Source: Desarmillaria ectypa (taxonomy: Eukaryota; Basidiomycota; Agaricomycetes; Agaricales; Physalacriaceae). From it: DNA of 64,000 nt. Position numbers and translations under genes: made by a program. The notes beneath the pieces were generated by a model. It had not been told where the DNA came from and did no database searches. It saw nothing but the letters and a program-made list of their open reading frames with translations. This document shows positions 24,872-36,343 of this stretch, piece after piece. The number at the start of each line of letters is the position of its first letter. Positions within the stretch are counted from its first letter, which is position 1. The stretch lies in assembly GCA_030407005.1 (NCBI GenBank), contig JAUDYN010000007.1, positions 1,364,001 to 1,428,000 of the forward strand. The letters run 5' to 3'.

Positions 24872-25294
24872 TGTTAGGTACCGACTTGGACACGTGACTT
24901 GGGGTCATCAGCTGATCTCTCTGGGCCATTACATGTTCGAACGATCACCCAAAGTGAGAGATAGAAGCTTAAGACCTTCTGTGTTGTGTAAACAAGAAGT
25001 ATATGGTGGTAATTTAAACAAGAGATAGAGTACAACTGTCTAGTTTACTCTGTTTATATAGTATTTCTATGGTGTTATATTTAGATGAAACGCTGGAGTC
25101 CATGCACAAACAGTGTCAAAGTAGGATGATCTGGGAGGATCATAGAACCAATAGAGAGCGTCTGGGGTGACAGATAGTGAGAACGAGGGTGGTAACCAGC
25201 GAGTAACTGGATACGAGTCAGATTCTTGAATAGATTAGATGGCTGAGTCATGGATATGACTCAGATAAGATAAGATAATGGAAAAATCATAACA
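24872..25294 (-). repeat. B1 5' LTR (423 bp) with promoter
   Basis: Exactly the same length as the 3' LTR. It carries a sense TATA box at 25053-25060 and a predicted transcription start at about 25026, giving U3 of about 268 bp and R+U5 of about 155 bp. The AAAAT duplication follows at 25295-25299. Confidence 0.93.
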
Positions 25295-25299
25295 AAAAT

Positions 25300-25999
25300 T
25301 GACTAAAGATAACTACTATATATGGAAATTTACTATATCTATAGTACTCTAAAGATCAGGTGCATGGGACATCTTATTGGACAAGCTTGATGAATCCAAA
25401 CCTGTAGCCCAATGCAAAACAAGGTCTGAGGAAAAGGATGAGAAAGACAAAGCTTTCAAGTTGGATCAAACACTCACTACTATTGGCCTGACCATTGACC
25501 TAAGTCAGTATCAATACATTGAGAATTGCTCAGATAGTGCTGAGGCATGGAAGGCTCTTGCAGAAATCTATGAGAAGAATAGCCAAGCTAATTGCATTGC
25601 TCTGAAGCATCAATTTTATGACTTTGAGCATAATTCATAATTACATAAGTGGCATCACAAGTCTTGCCAGAAGGTTAAAGGCCATTGGAATGAAGGGTGG
25701 TCAAATATTGCAGCCTCACTGTGTGCAGGAAATGATGAGCCAAATTCATTGGCTATAATGATAAATGCTCTAATTGATGAAGAAGAAAGAAGGGATGAAG
25801 TATCCAGTACAATGGTTCTGATCATATGATCAAGAGGATCAAGCAGCCCAAATCAGCATGGCAGATACTATACATGTGGCAAAATTGAATATTTCAGTTG
25901 TGATTGTCTGAAGTGGATGAGATAGAGCAATAACAAGGAGAATGCAGATGTTGTGAACATCCTGCATAGTGATGATGAAGAGGATTATGCCTTTTGAGG
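25300..25999 (+). pseudogene. Copia-type gag relic, second part
   Basis: It continues the frame begun at 16723. It reads LTKDNYYIWK, then a helical gag core (AFKLDQTLTTIGLTIDLSQ, SDSAEAWKALAEIYEKNSQ). A stop follows at about 25638. The same frame resumes with PNSLAIMINALIDEEERRDE and a degenerate zinc knuckle YYTCGKIEYFSCDC (about 25865-25910), and ends in an acidic DDEEDYAF then TGA. This is the UBN2/DUF4219-like gag of Ty1/copia elements. The knuckle has lost its first Cys and its His. No copia pol is present nearby. Confidence 0.8.
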
Positions 26000-26218
26000 C
26001 AGTGTGTGCTAGGTTATAATTTGGTCTGCTCCCTTAGCCCTAGGTGAGGATTTATTCTGCTGTGGTTAGATGTGTTCTGGTAGCTTGATGATGAGATCAG
26101 CTGACTATAAGTAGCTTGGTGCTCCTGCAGCATGAGCATTGATAGGGGGTGGGGACCAGTGATAACTAAAGCATTGGATATATTTGGGAATTTTGGTCTA
26201 TTCTTAGTTTTAGAGAGA
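26000..26218. other. Short unassigned stretch before a B LTR half
   Basis: No coding sequence recognised. Probably a remainder of the copia element or target DNA. The last 5 bases before the LTR are AGAGA, a potential duplication copy for B2. Confidence 0.4.
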
Positions 26219-26440
26219 TGTTAGGCACCAACTTGGACACGTGACTTGGGACAGTCAGCTGATCTCTCTGGGCCATTACGCATTCGAATGATCACCCAAA
26301 GTGAGAGATAGAAGCCAAGAGTCTTCTGTGTTGTGCAAACAAGAAGTATATAGTTGTAATTAAAACAAGAGATAGAGTACAACTGTCTAGTTTACTCTGT
26401 TTATATAGTATTTCTACGGTGTTATAATTAGATGAAATGC
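26219..26440 (-). repeat. B-family LTR, half (222 bp)
   Basis: It runs from TGTTAGGCACC to GATGAAATGC and matches the first half, in plus-strand reading, of the B1 LTRs. It is then cut by an A LTR. The missing half in the correct sequence context is at 32871-33076: 222 + 206 minus a 4-bp duplication is 424, against 423 for an intact B LTR. Confidence 0.88.
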
Positions 26441-27800
26441 TGATATGCCATCTATGCATTCACACCTAGATTTTGCGATTTTGTAACAATACTATTGCAC
26501 ATCTATCCTATACTAGTGATACATAGAGGACTATAGCTGAGGCTTTGAGCTGATAGTTAAAAGCAGTAAGCAACTGGTAGAGCCAGGACTTAGATGCAAC
26601 ACCATTAGTGGGTTAAATCTACCAGCCGGCCAGACTAGTAACTCGAATGCTAGCAGGACTAAGTGAAATACAGCCACTAACAAATGAAGGATGCTACTAG
26701 CACACAAAAACCAGGAGCAGAGTACACAGATCTCGTCAAGTTCTGTCACTAGCAGCCCAGACTGGGCATAAACACCTAAGTCAGGATAACTAGTCACATG
26801 GCAATCTTGAAACAGGACTTAGAAATAAATTAGGAATGGATTAACCTTGAGCCCAGATCTGACTATTTTGATATAGATCTCTTATGATTGATGCTAGTGG
26901 AGCTGGACTGCACCCTTGATCATGATCGGATAGCTGTTACAGGTACCAATATCCGGATATTCATATAACCGTGTTACTAGGGCATGTAGTTGTGCCAAGG
27001 GTGCGGAAAGACCAACTGTGGAGTCTCTAGACCAAATATTTGAAAAGAAAACAGACTAGACCGACTATTGTGTGATTATTCACCATTATTCGTGACTAGC
27101 CAAGAAATCCTTACCAATATACCCTATACCCAGATGATATTTATAGTTTTGCCTCAGTAGTATATAAGTAGTGGGATGGGTGCTCATGCAGACCAGGCAA
27201 GCCATCCCTGCAGTTGAGCCCTCACTGGTAGTAACTGGTGTCCCCAATTAAAGGCTTTTGTGCTTAACCTCGACAAAGTGATTAATAGTTGCTAAGTCAC
27301 CAATAGAATTGCATTGAATTGAAGTCCATTAGAGTCACTGTTGTGTCCTGCAAAGGTCCGGAGTGTTTTGAAGTTAGTTCAAGCAAAGTTCTCGGAGTTA
27401 TAGTTTATTCTTAGGCCAAGAGCACCACTAGTTAGCCAAGAGTGTGGCTAGTCAAGTGTTTATCACTTGTAGGAAGCAGTATAGGGCCAAGAGCGCCACC
27501 AGTCTGAAGCAGTTTCAGTCAGAATGAGCGCAGTAGCTCAAACCAAGTCACTCTTATCCAATTGTGTCTTACCCACCCCACTAGTATGAGTAGTACTTTG
27601 TATAAACTCACTAGTAACAAATAAAACATCTTAAAGACAATTGTACTTGATTATTGAAGTCTGCAGAGTGCTTCCATCATACTCAAAACCACCCGAATTC
27701 AATATTGGTGATTAAGTGTAGAGTAGTAAGAGGTTTAGTGTGATTGGTGTTCATTGCCATTCCCTAATTCTTCTGTCACTTGCCATTACCAAGCACATCA
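26441..27800 (+). repeat. Family A LTR copy 2 (1360 bp)
   Basis: TGATATGCC...GCACATCA, with TGAT/ATCA ends. It includes TATATAAG at about 27161, a CAAGTG-loop-CACTTG inverted repeat near 27455, and a conserved antisense ORF (26531-26797). The flanks AATGC and CCAGT do not match and belong to different elements. It therefore marks a recombination junction rather than a simple insertion. Confidence 0.92.
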
Positions 27801-29345
27801 CCAGTTGGATACCAGGAAGGCCACAGCCTCTATACTGGTCTATAATGCCGACGGAACACGCAATAAGGCAGGGGATGTCACCAAATTCGTGGAACTCCAA
27901 ATGACCATCGGAGACCACAGTGAACGGATCAACCTCGCGGTCACCAACCTAGGCTCCAAAACCGTATATTTGGGCCATGACTGGCTTAAACGCCATAACC
28001 CTTTCGTCAACTGGAAGGCAGGAACCCTGACATTTGGACGATGTCATTGCATTCAGAATCACTTCACTTTACCCAACGAAGATGAAGAAGATCAATGGGA
28101 CAAAGAGCTCGAGGAAGGAGAAAGTATTCTAGCAGTCAACATGCAAGAAGAAATTATCCTCAGAGCCATCCACCATGCAAAAGAATTGGCGGCAGCCGCA
28201 AATGCAGAAAAACCAAAACAAACATTTGAAGAGCTTGTACCTCCTCAGTACCAAAGCTTTAGGGATCTGTTCTTCAAAGAAAGCTTTGACGAACTACCAG
28301 AAAGAAGACCCTGGGACCACGCAATCGAACTGGTCCCCAACGCGAAATCTACCTTGGATTGCAAGGTGTACCCGCTCAACTGAAACGAGCAAGAACAATT
28401 GGACAAGTTTTTAGATGAAAACTTAGACTCAGGATGCATTCGACCCTCGAAATCCCCCTTTGCCTCTCCCTTCTTTTTTGTTAAAAAGAAGGATGGCTCA
28501 CTACGACCAGTTCAGGACTATCGAAAACTGAATGAAATGACGATTAAAAATCGTTATCCTCTTCCCCTTATCTCTGAACTTATTGACAAGTTGCATGGAG
28601 CCAAGTACTTTTCCGAATTGGATGTTTGTTGGGGATACAACAATGTCCATATCCGAGATGGAGATGAAGAAAAAGCCGCATTCAGAACTAACTGAGGACT
28701 CTTTGAGCCAACAGTCATGTTCTTCAGACTCACAAATTCACCAGCCACATTCCAGTGGATGATGAATGATATCTTCAAGGATTTGATCGCTGGAGGGAAA
28801 GTCACAATTTACCTTGACGACATCTTAATCTTCACGAAATTCTTGTCTGAACACTGGGATATAGTATGACAAGTACTCCAACATCTCTGAGAGAACAAAC
28901 TGTTCCTCAAAGCCGAGAAATGCGAGTTCGAAGTACTGGAACTGAGTACTTAGGGGTTATCATTAGTGAAGACGCCATTCATATGGACCCAATCAAAATT
29001 GTGGGCATAGCAGAATGGCCCACTCCGACAAAGAAGAAGGAGCTACAATCCTTCTTAGGATTCACAAACTTCTATCACAAGTTCATCTGAGATTACTCCA
29101 AAATCATACAGCCCCTCACCCAGTTAACTGGAAAAGTAGACTGGACATGGGGACCTGAACAAGAACAGGTGTTTAAACAACTCAAGGCAGTTGATGATGA
29201 CAAACATAATTCTTACGATTCCTTCGGATGATGGAAAGTTCTGAGTAGAAGCAGACGCTAGCGACAGAGCCATCAGCGCCATCCTTAGTCAAGAAAAGGA
29301 TGGAAAATGAAGGCCAGTAGCCTTCATGTCAAAAGCGCTCACCGT
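27801..29345 (+). pseudogene. B2 pol, first part: protease end and RT
   Basis: The protease C-terminal part has VYLGHDWLKRHNPFVNW (about 27966-28016). RT follows, with [20 protein letters not shown] (about 28516-28575) and [11 protein letters not shown] (about 28800). In-frame TGA occurs at 28381-28383 (N*NEQEQ), 28693-28695 (N*GLF, where B1 has CGA at 19903-19905), about 28867, 29088 and 29236. The RT is interrupted at SKALT by the A LTR, inside the RNase H start. Confidence 0.88.
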
Positions 29346-30804
29346 TGATATGCCGTCTATGCATTCACACCTAGATTTTGCGATTTTGTAACAATACTAT
29401 TGCACATCTATCCTATACTAGTGATACATAGAGGACTATAGCTGAGGCTTTGAGCTGATAGTTAAAAGCAGTAAGCAACTGGTAGAGCCAGGACTTAGAT
29501 GCAACACCATTAGTGGGTTAAATCTACCAGCCGGCCAGACTAGTAACTCGAATGCTAGCAGGACTAAGTGAAATACAGCCACTAGCAAACGAAGGATGCT
29601 ACTAGCACACAAAAACCAGGAGCAGAGTACACAGATCTCGTCAAGTTCTGTCACTAGCAGCCCAGACTGGGCATAAACACCTAAGTCAGGATAACTAGTC
29701 ACATGGCAATCTTGAAACAGGACTTAGAAATAAATTAGGAATGGATTAACCTTGAGCCCGGATCCGACTATTTCGATATAGATCTCTTATGATCGATGCT
29801 AGTGGAGCCAGACTGCACCCTCGATCATGATCAGATAGCTGTTACAGGCACCAATATCCGGATATCCATATAACCGCGTTACTAGGGCATGTAGTTGTGC
29901 CAAGGGTGCGGAAAGACCAACTGTGGAGTCTCTAGACCAAATATTTGAAAAGAAAACAGACTAGACCGACTATTGTGTGATTATTCACCATTATTCGTGA
30001 CTAGCCAAGAAATCCTTACCAATATACCCTATACCCAGATAATATTTATAGTTTTGCCTCAGTAGTATATAAGTAGTGGGATGGGCACTCGTGCAAAGCA
30101 GGCAAGCCATCCCCGCAGTTGAGCCCTCACTGGTAGTAACTGGTGTCCCCAATTAAAGGCTTTTGTGCTTGACCTCGACGAAGTGATTAATAGTCGCTAA
30201 GTCACCCATAGAATTGCATTGAATTGAAGTCCATTAGAGTCACTGTTGTGTCCTGCAAAGGTCCGGAGTGTTTTGAAGTTAGTTCAAGCAAAGTTCTCGG
30301 AGTTATAGTTTATTCTTAGGCCAAGAGCACCACTAGTTAGCCAAGAGTGCGGCTAGTCAAGTGTTTATCACTTGTAGGAAGCAGTATAGGGCCAAGAGTG
30401 CCATCAGTTTATTCTTAGGCCAAGAGCGCCACTAGTCAGCCAAGAGTGCGACTGGTCAAGTGTTTATCACTTGTAGGAAGCAGCATAGGGCCAAGAGCGC
30501 CACCAGCCTGAAGCCGTTTTAGTCAGAACGAGCGCAGTAGCTCAAACCAAGTCACTCTTATCTAATTGTGTCTTACCCACCCCACTAGTACAAGTAGTAC
30601 TTTGTATAAACTCACTAGTAACAAATAAAACATCTTTTAAGACAATTGTACTTGATTATTGAAGTCTGCAGAGTGCTTCCATCGTACTCGAAACCGCCCG
30701 AATTCAATATTGGTGATTAAGTGTAGAGTAGTAAGAGGTTTAGTGTGATTGGTGTTCATTGCCATTCCCTAATTCTTTTGTCACTCGCCGTTACCAAGCA
30801 CATC
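29346..30804 (+). repeat. Solo family A LTR copy 3 (1459 bp) with target duplication
   Basis: TGATATGCC...GCACATCA inserted in B2 RNase H. The flanks are CCGT on both sides, so removing the LTR and one CCGT restores the B2 frame (L-T-V-T-E). The 99-bp excess over copy 2 is one extra tandem unit around 30317-30500. As no A coding DNA is present, this is a solo LTR left by LTR-LTR recombination. Confidence 0.92.
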
Positions 30805-32838
30805 ACCGTCACAGAACGTAACTATGAAATCTACAACAAGGAGCTCTTAGCAATCATGCTAGCTCTTGAGGAATGGTGCCACTACCTTATGGGTGCCAAA
30901 GAAACAGTTGAGATCTGGACTGACCACCAGAATCTCCAATACTTCTGGAAACCCCAGAAGTTGAATCACCGACAAGCCCGGTGGGTCACTGAACTAGCGG
31001 AATACCACTTCATCCTCCAACACAAAGCTGGAACCACGAACCAGAAGGCTGATCTTCTCAGTAGGTGAGATGATCACGATCAGGGAAAAGAAGACAATTG
31101 AGATATTGTCATCTTAAACCCTGAACATTTCCGGGCACTAGTATTGCCCACCACAGAGGAACGACTCACATGTATAAGAGATGCAACAAAACAGAAGGAA
31201 CAGTGGGATCAAGGAATCGAGAAATCCTTGAACCATGAACGAGGAATCACCCAGGAGAATAAGCTCTTGTGGTATGATGGGCGAGTCTACATTCCCAATG
31301 ACTCCATTCTACGCAGTGAAATCATATCCCAATTCCATGATCATATTACTGCTGGACACCCAGGAATCACCAAAATCAAAGAACTCGTTCTTTGTGAGTA
31401 CTGGTGGCCAAAAATGAAGAAAGACATCAAGTCTTATATCAAGGGATGCAAGACTTGTCAATGAACAAAGAGTGATATGCAGGCCAAGGCTGCACCTCTT
31501 TATCTGAATGCGATCCCCGATACACCATGGACTCACATCTCAGTCAATATGGTCACAGGACTCCCAGAGTCAGAAGGGTGCGATGCTCTACTCATCATCG
31601 TAGACTGTTTCTCCAAGAACATTCTTCTCATTCCATGTAACGAGGAGTTATCGGCAGAAGGATGGGCATTGATACTTCACAACCATGTATACACAAAACA
31701 TGGAATGCCACAAGTGGTCATATCAGACTGAGGACCACAGTTCGTTTCAGCATTCATGAAAGAACTCTACTGAATGCTAAACATTACACAAAATGCTTCG
31801 ATGGCCTATCACCCACAGACTGATGGACAAACAGAGAGAGTCAACCAGGAGGTTAAAAAGTACCTCCGTATCTTCATCAATCACTGACAAACCGATTGGG
31901 TAGCATGGCTGCCCCTTGCCAAATTTGCCCATAACAACCGAGTTCACTCAGCCATGGGCAAAAGCCCATTCATGGTCCTTTACAGACGAAATCCCCGACT
32001 CATCCCTGAGTCCATTCAGAAGACCAGCTTTGCGAACCCCACAGCTGTCGACTTCACCGAAACAATGGCCAAAGTCCATAAAGAAGTCCATGATGCCTTA
32101 GAAAAGGCAGCGGCGCAAATGAAGGTGCAATATGACAAATGAAAACAGACTCCATGAGAGTATAGAATCAGGGACAAGGTATGGCTAGACACCACCAACC
32201 TTCACCTCCCCAGACCAAAGAAGAAGCTCGACGACAAGCAAACAGGACCATTCGAGATTGTCGAAAAGTCAGGAGTAGCAGCGTACAAGTTAAAACTGCC
32301 ACCCCATTGGAAGATTCATCTCTGGTTCAATGAAAAATTGTTGACCCCATACATCGCACCTTCATTCCCAAACCAAGAACAACCACTGCCTCCTCCTCTG
32401 GATCTCATTGACAGGCAAGAAGAATACAAAATTGAAGAAGTTTTGGACTTGCGCACCAGAAAGGTACAGTCCAAAAGAGGACAACCATCTAGGGAGGTCA
32501 CGGACTACTTAGTCAAGTGGAAAGGATGGACCTGTGAACACAACTCATAGGTCCGAGAAAACGAAATGATGAATGCCTTGGAAGCGATCCAAGAGTATCA
32601 GGTCAGCATAAACCGTGCTGTAATCACTCCAAAAACCACAACCAAGAACAAAATAGTGGTCAAGATACTGGACCACAAATATTCAGAACACAGCGATGTA
32701 GCCTACCTCACCAAAAGAAAAGATGGATCCACGAAATGGATCGTCAATCCAGACAAGAATGTATGGAAAAACCTGATTGATCAGTACTGGATCAGTCAAA
32801 TTGCAACACAGTTCGACACCCCTTTGGAAGAGCCTTAG
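30805..32838 (+). pseudogene. B2 pol, second part: RNase H, integrase, chromodomain
   Basis: RNase H block (30805-31068) with NYEIYNKELLAIMLALEEW and TDHQNLQYF. The integrase zinc finger has HDHITAGH and CKTC (about 31335-31460). The core contains VNMVTGLPESEG (Asp to Asn at the first acidic site relative to B1 VDM), ISD*GPQF and [11 protein letters not shown]. The C-terminal chromodomain DYLVKWKGWT lies at about 32503-32535. Stops are mostly TGA (31068, 31462, 31728, 31885, 32140, 32155) plus one TAG in the chromodomain at a Trp codon. The pol frame ends at about 32838. Confidence 0.88.
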
Positions 32839-32857
32839 CAGTTGGGACGACTGCTTT

Positions 32858-32870
32858 AACAAGGGGGTAA
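32858..32870 (+). promoter_or_regulatory. B2 polypurine tract
   Basis: AACAAGGGGGTAA directly before the 3' LTR, identical to B1 and C. Confidence 0.85.
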
Positions 32871-33076
32871 TGTTACAATTTTTCCATTTATCTTATCTTA
32901 TCCGAGTCATAGCCATGACTCAGCCATCTAATCTATCCAAAAAACCAACTCGTATCTAGCTATTCGCCGGCTACAACCCTTGTTCTCACCATCTATTACC
33001 CCAGACACTTTCTATTGGTTCTATGATCCTCCTGGATTGTCCAACTTCGACACTGTTTGTGCATGGACTGTAGCGT
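32871..33076 (+). repeat. B2 3' LTR, first 206 bp only
   Basis: It starts TGTTACAATTTTTCC and continues as the B1 LTR to GACTGTAGCGT, where the A element begins. The complementary half in inverted orientation is at 26219-26440. Confidence 0.9.
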
Positions 33077-34515
33077 TGATGTGCTTGGTAACAGCGAGTG
33101 ACAAAAGAATTAGGGAATGGCAATGAACACCAATCACACTAAACCTCTTACTACTCTACACTTAATCACCAATATTGAATTCGGGTGGTTTCGAGTACGA
33201 TGGAAGCACTCTGCAGACTTCAATAATCAAGTACAATTGTCTTAAAGACATTTTATTCGTTACTAGTGAGTTTATACAAAGTACTACTCATACTAGTGGG
33301 GTGGGTAAGACACAATTGGATAAGAGTGACTTGGTTTGAGCTACTGCGCTCATTCTGACTGAAACTGCTTCAGACTGGTGGCGCTCTTGGCCCTATACTG
33401 CTTCCTACAAGTGATAAACACTTGACCAGTGGCGCTCTTGGCCTAAGAATAAACTGATGGCACTCTTGGCCCTATACTGCTTCCTACAAGTGATAAACAC
33501 TTGACTAGCCACACTCTTGGTTAACTAGTGGTGCTCTTGGCCTAAGAATAAACTATAACTCCGAGAACTTTGCTTGAACTAACTTCAAAACACTCCAGAT
33601 CTTTGCAGGACACAACAGTGACTCTAATGGACTTCAATTCAATGCAATTCTATTGGTGACTTAGCAACTATTAATCACTTTGTCGAGGTTAAGCACAAAA
33701 GCCTTTAATTGGGGACACCAGTTACTACCAGTGAGAGCTCAACTGTGGGGATGGCTTGCCTGCTTTGCACGAGCGCCCATCCCACTACTTATATACTACT
33801 GAGGCAAAACTATAAATATCATCTGGGTATAGAGTATATTGGTAAGGATTTCTTGGCTAGTCACGAATAATGGTGAATAATCACACAATAGTCGGTCTAG
33901 TCTGTTTTCTTTTCAAATATTTGGTCTAGAGACTCCACAGTTGGTCTTTCCGCACCCTTGGCACAACTACATGCCCTAGTAACACGGTTATATGAATATC
34001 CGGATATTGGTACCTGTAACAGCTATCCGATCATGATCAAGGGTGCAGTCCAGCTCCACTAGCATCAATCATAAGAGATCTATATCAAAATAGTCAGATC
34101 TGGGCTCAAGGTTAATCCATTCCTAATTTATTTCTAAGTCCTGTTTCAAGATTGCCATGTGACTAGTTATCCTGACTTAGGTGTTTATGCCCAGTCTGGG
34201 CTGCTAGTGACAGAACTTGACGAGATCTGTGTACTCTGCTCCTGGTTTTTGTGTGCTAGTAGCATCCTTCATTTGTTAGTGGCTGTATTTCACTTAGTCC
34301 TGCTAGCATTCGAGTTACTAGTCTGGCCAGCTGGTAGATTTAACCCACTAATGGTGTTGCATCTAAGTCCTGGCTCTACCAGTTGCTTACTGCTTTTAAC
34401 TATCAGCTCAAAGCCTCAGCTATAGTCCTCTATGTATCACTAGTATAGGATAGATGTGCAATAGTATTGTTACAAAATCGCAAAATCTAGGTGTGAATGC
34501 ATAGACGGCGTATCA
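33077..34515 (-). repeat. Family A 3' LTR, copy 4 (1439 bp)
   Basis: Plus-strand reading TGATGTGC...GCGTATCA. It is 79 bp longer than copies 2 and 5 because of an extra, internally shortened tandem unit around 33370-33545. The left neighbour is B2 LTR sequence, with the 4-bp repeat GCGT. Confidence 0.93.
34159..34425 (+). other. Conserved antisense ORF in A LTR (88 codons)
   Basis: An open frame MTSYPDLGVYAQSGLLV... rich in Leu, Val and Phe, antisense to element transcription. It is also open in copy 2 (26531-26797), copy 3 (29436-29702) and copy 5 (43309-43575), with only a few substitutions. No family is recognised. Conservation may only reflect the youth of the LTRs. Confidence 0.25.
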
Positions 34516-34528
34516 TCTCCCCCACACT
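34516..34528 (-). promoter_or_regulatory. A polypurine tract
   Basis: In sense AGTGTGGGGGAGA abuts the 3' LTR. Confidence 0.75.
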
Positions 34529-34903
34529 GAAATAGTGACTGTCCCCAGTCACCTAAGTCCCTTTTTGTACTTAGCAGTGTGTCCCACTAGTGGACCCTTA
34601 CTACTTCTTTTTGAGGTCACAGTTCTTGATCACATTCTCATCACCAAGTCCAGCTGACACTTAGCCATCAGAGATCATCAAATTCACTTGATGATTTTCA
34701 GGTTCACATGCAACAGTGCCAATCTTCTTTGATAGGACTCTATTCTTCTCATTCTATTCTCAATACTGGTTGGTATTCTGCTAATACAATCATAGTTTTA
34801 GACTCGCCACTGGTCGTGCTGACCATTACTAGTCACTGCCTATACAGTTTTTCCATTACCAGTCTGTTATTACTGCGAATATCAACTGCCTAGATAGTCT
34901 TAT

Positions 34904-36343
34904 CTAGCTTACGCTGTCATTACCCAGCAATATCAATTGTGTTTGACTGTTGTTGACTGCAGTTTTCGAGCTTCTAAGTCGACTAGTGATGGGGACTTCA
35001 TCCTCTTCACTACTATCGCTATCATTGTCACCAGGCTGAGGGTATCCCTCTGCTTCTGAACCTGAATCTTCACTATCAGATCCTCTAGTGTTGCTCTGTT
35101 GCAGTCTAATCTGGTCTACACCATACAGTTTCTTGCCTAATGGCCGATAGTGGTATTCAGTTGGGACAGATTCGTCACTATCCACCAACTCTTTAAGAGT
35201 TTGAGGACTTACATCAATTAAATCATGAATTTTCTTTGGTAAGCTGATACTATGCCTCGCATGGTATGGGATTACTCTAAACTGAGCGACTGTGCCACCC
35301 ACCAGTGATCCATCCAATTCTGCTAAGACATAGGAACCACCTTTGGTCCTTCTTATGACAACTAGTGGCCTCAAGTACCTTGGCTCTATCTTGCTATCCA
35401 GACTATCTTCAACGTGTGTGTTTTGCATAAGCACTAGTTGACCTGGTTTGAAGTCATAGTCCACAATAGTGGCCTTGTGCTCACGTTCATAGTATAGTAC
35501 TGTATCAAGCTTATTCTTACTGACTCTCTGTCTCATGGCCATTACATGTTGAGCATGCTTGGCTAGCGCTTTCGCACGGAGACCAATTAGGTCTGCAGTG
35601 CTCAAAATTCCACTTGGGGGTTTTACTAGCCAGGTAGCTTCAACTATGTCAAGTGGTACTATTGGATGTGCCCCTAGTGCCATAAAATATGGTGAGCAAC
35701 CCATCCCACGTTTAATAGTGATGCGGTCAGCCCACAATACATGTGGTAGGAAGTAAAACCACTTCCTTGCATTGCCACTAGTTGCCTTAAAGAGTGATTG
35801 ACAAATATCCCAATGGCCTCTTTCTATCTTTCCATTCGCTTGCGAATTGTAAGGAGAGATCTTTATTCCAGTAATGCTGTACTTGTCTGCTAGCCATTGT
35901 ATAACAGCAACCCATGGTCTGCCATTATCAGTTACTATTTCATAGGGACAGCCCCACCTGCATATCACATCCTCAAAGAACCAAATCGCAATAGCTTTAG
36001 CATTCTCATGTTGTAAAGCCCTTGCCTCTGGCCATGACAATAGTGAGTCGTGTGCATGAACTATATATTTGCACTTATTCAATGCTGGAGACATAACCAT
36101 TGTGTCACAGTGTACTTTTTGGAATAGCGACAGTGTCTCAGTGACAGAAGGTGGGATATGGAGCATAGTCTTCTGTTTGACTTGGCATAAATGACAAGAT
36201 TTGACATACCAACTGACATCTTGTTCCAACTCTGGCCACCAAAACCACTGCTCCAATAGTGACTTAGTTGCATAAAAACCTCGATGTCCTAATGAGTCAT
36301 GTGCTGATCTCATCATATACATTCGATGGCTTTTATCGACCAC
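34904..36343 (-). pseudogene. A element integrase
   Basis: The 479-codon open segment starts just after a TGA (H*LVVDKSH, at about 36346) and is the integrase end of pol. It has an HHCC finger (HDSLGH ... CHLCQ) and a core with HCDTMVM, VTDNG and KIERGH (D, D, E). A C-terminal barrel-like region follows (FKPGQLVLMQ, PRYLRPLVV) and then an acidic Ser/Asp/Glu tail. No chromodomain is seen. Integrase inserts the cDNA. All catalytic residues appear present in this segment, but pol as a whole is interrupted. The stop is at 34904. Confidence 0.88.

Larger units (their letters stand above)
16769..25294 (-). mobile_element. Complete Ty3/gypsy chromovirus B1 (8526 bp)
   Basis: A full-length minus-strand element with two 423-bp LTRs (16769-17191 and 24872-25294). 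Both have TGTTA/TAACA ends and are flanked by the identical 5-bp duplication AAAAT (16764-16768 and 25295-25299). The LTRs differ by roughly 20 positions by eye (about 95% identity), nearly all transitions. It has a polypurine tract, a self-priming PBS, gag, and pol with chromodomain in normal order. Many internal stops, mostly TGA, make it non-autonomous today. It is inserted in a copia gag relic. Confidence 0.95.
27801..33076 (+). mobile_element. Ty3/gypsy chromovirus B2, 5'-truncated, carrying a solo A LTR
   Basis: Plus-strand B-family element that starts inside the protease domain (HQLDTRKA...). It runs through RT, RNase H, integrase and chromodomain to a polypurine tract and the first 206 bp of its 3' LTR, where the A element begins. 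A solo A LTR (29346-30804) interrupts RNase H. LTR, gag and protease start are missing at the left. The protein is close to B1, and both share several TGA stops. Confidence 0.92.

Noticed and set aside
16769..25294. Classic RIP as the cause of decay
   Set aside because: The stops seen are mainly CGA-to-TGA (CpG context), not the CpA-to-TpA pattern that would give many TAA and TAG from CAA and CAG. A formal index was not computed.
30310..30510. CRISPR-like array from repeated GCCAAGAG units
   Set aside because: Units are irregular LTR-internal tandem duplications without unique spacers, in a fungal genome.
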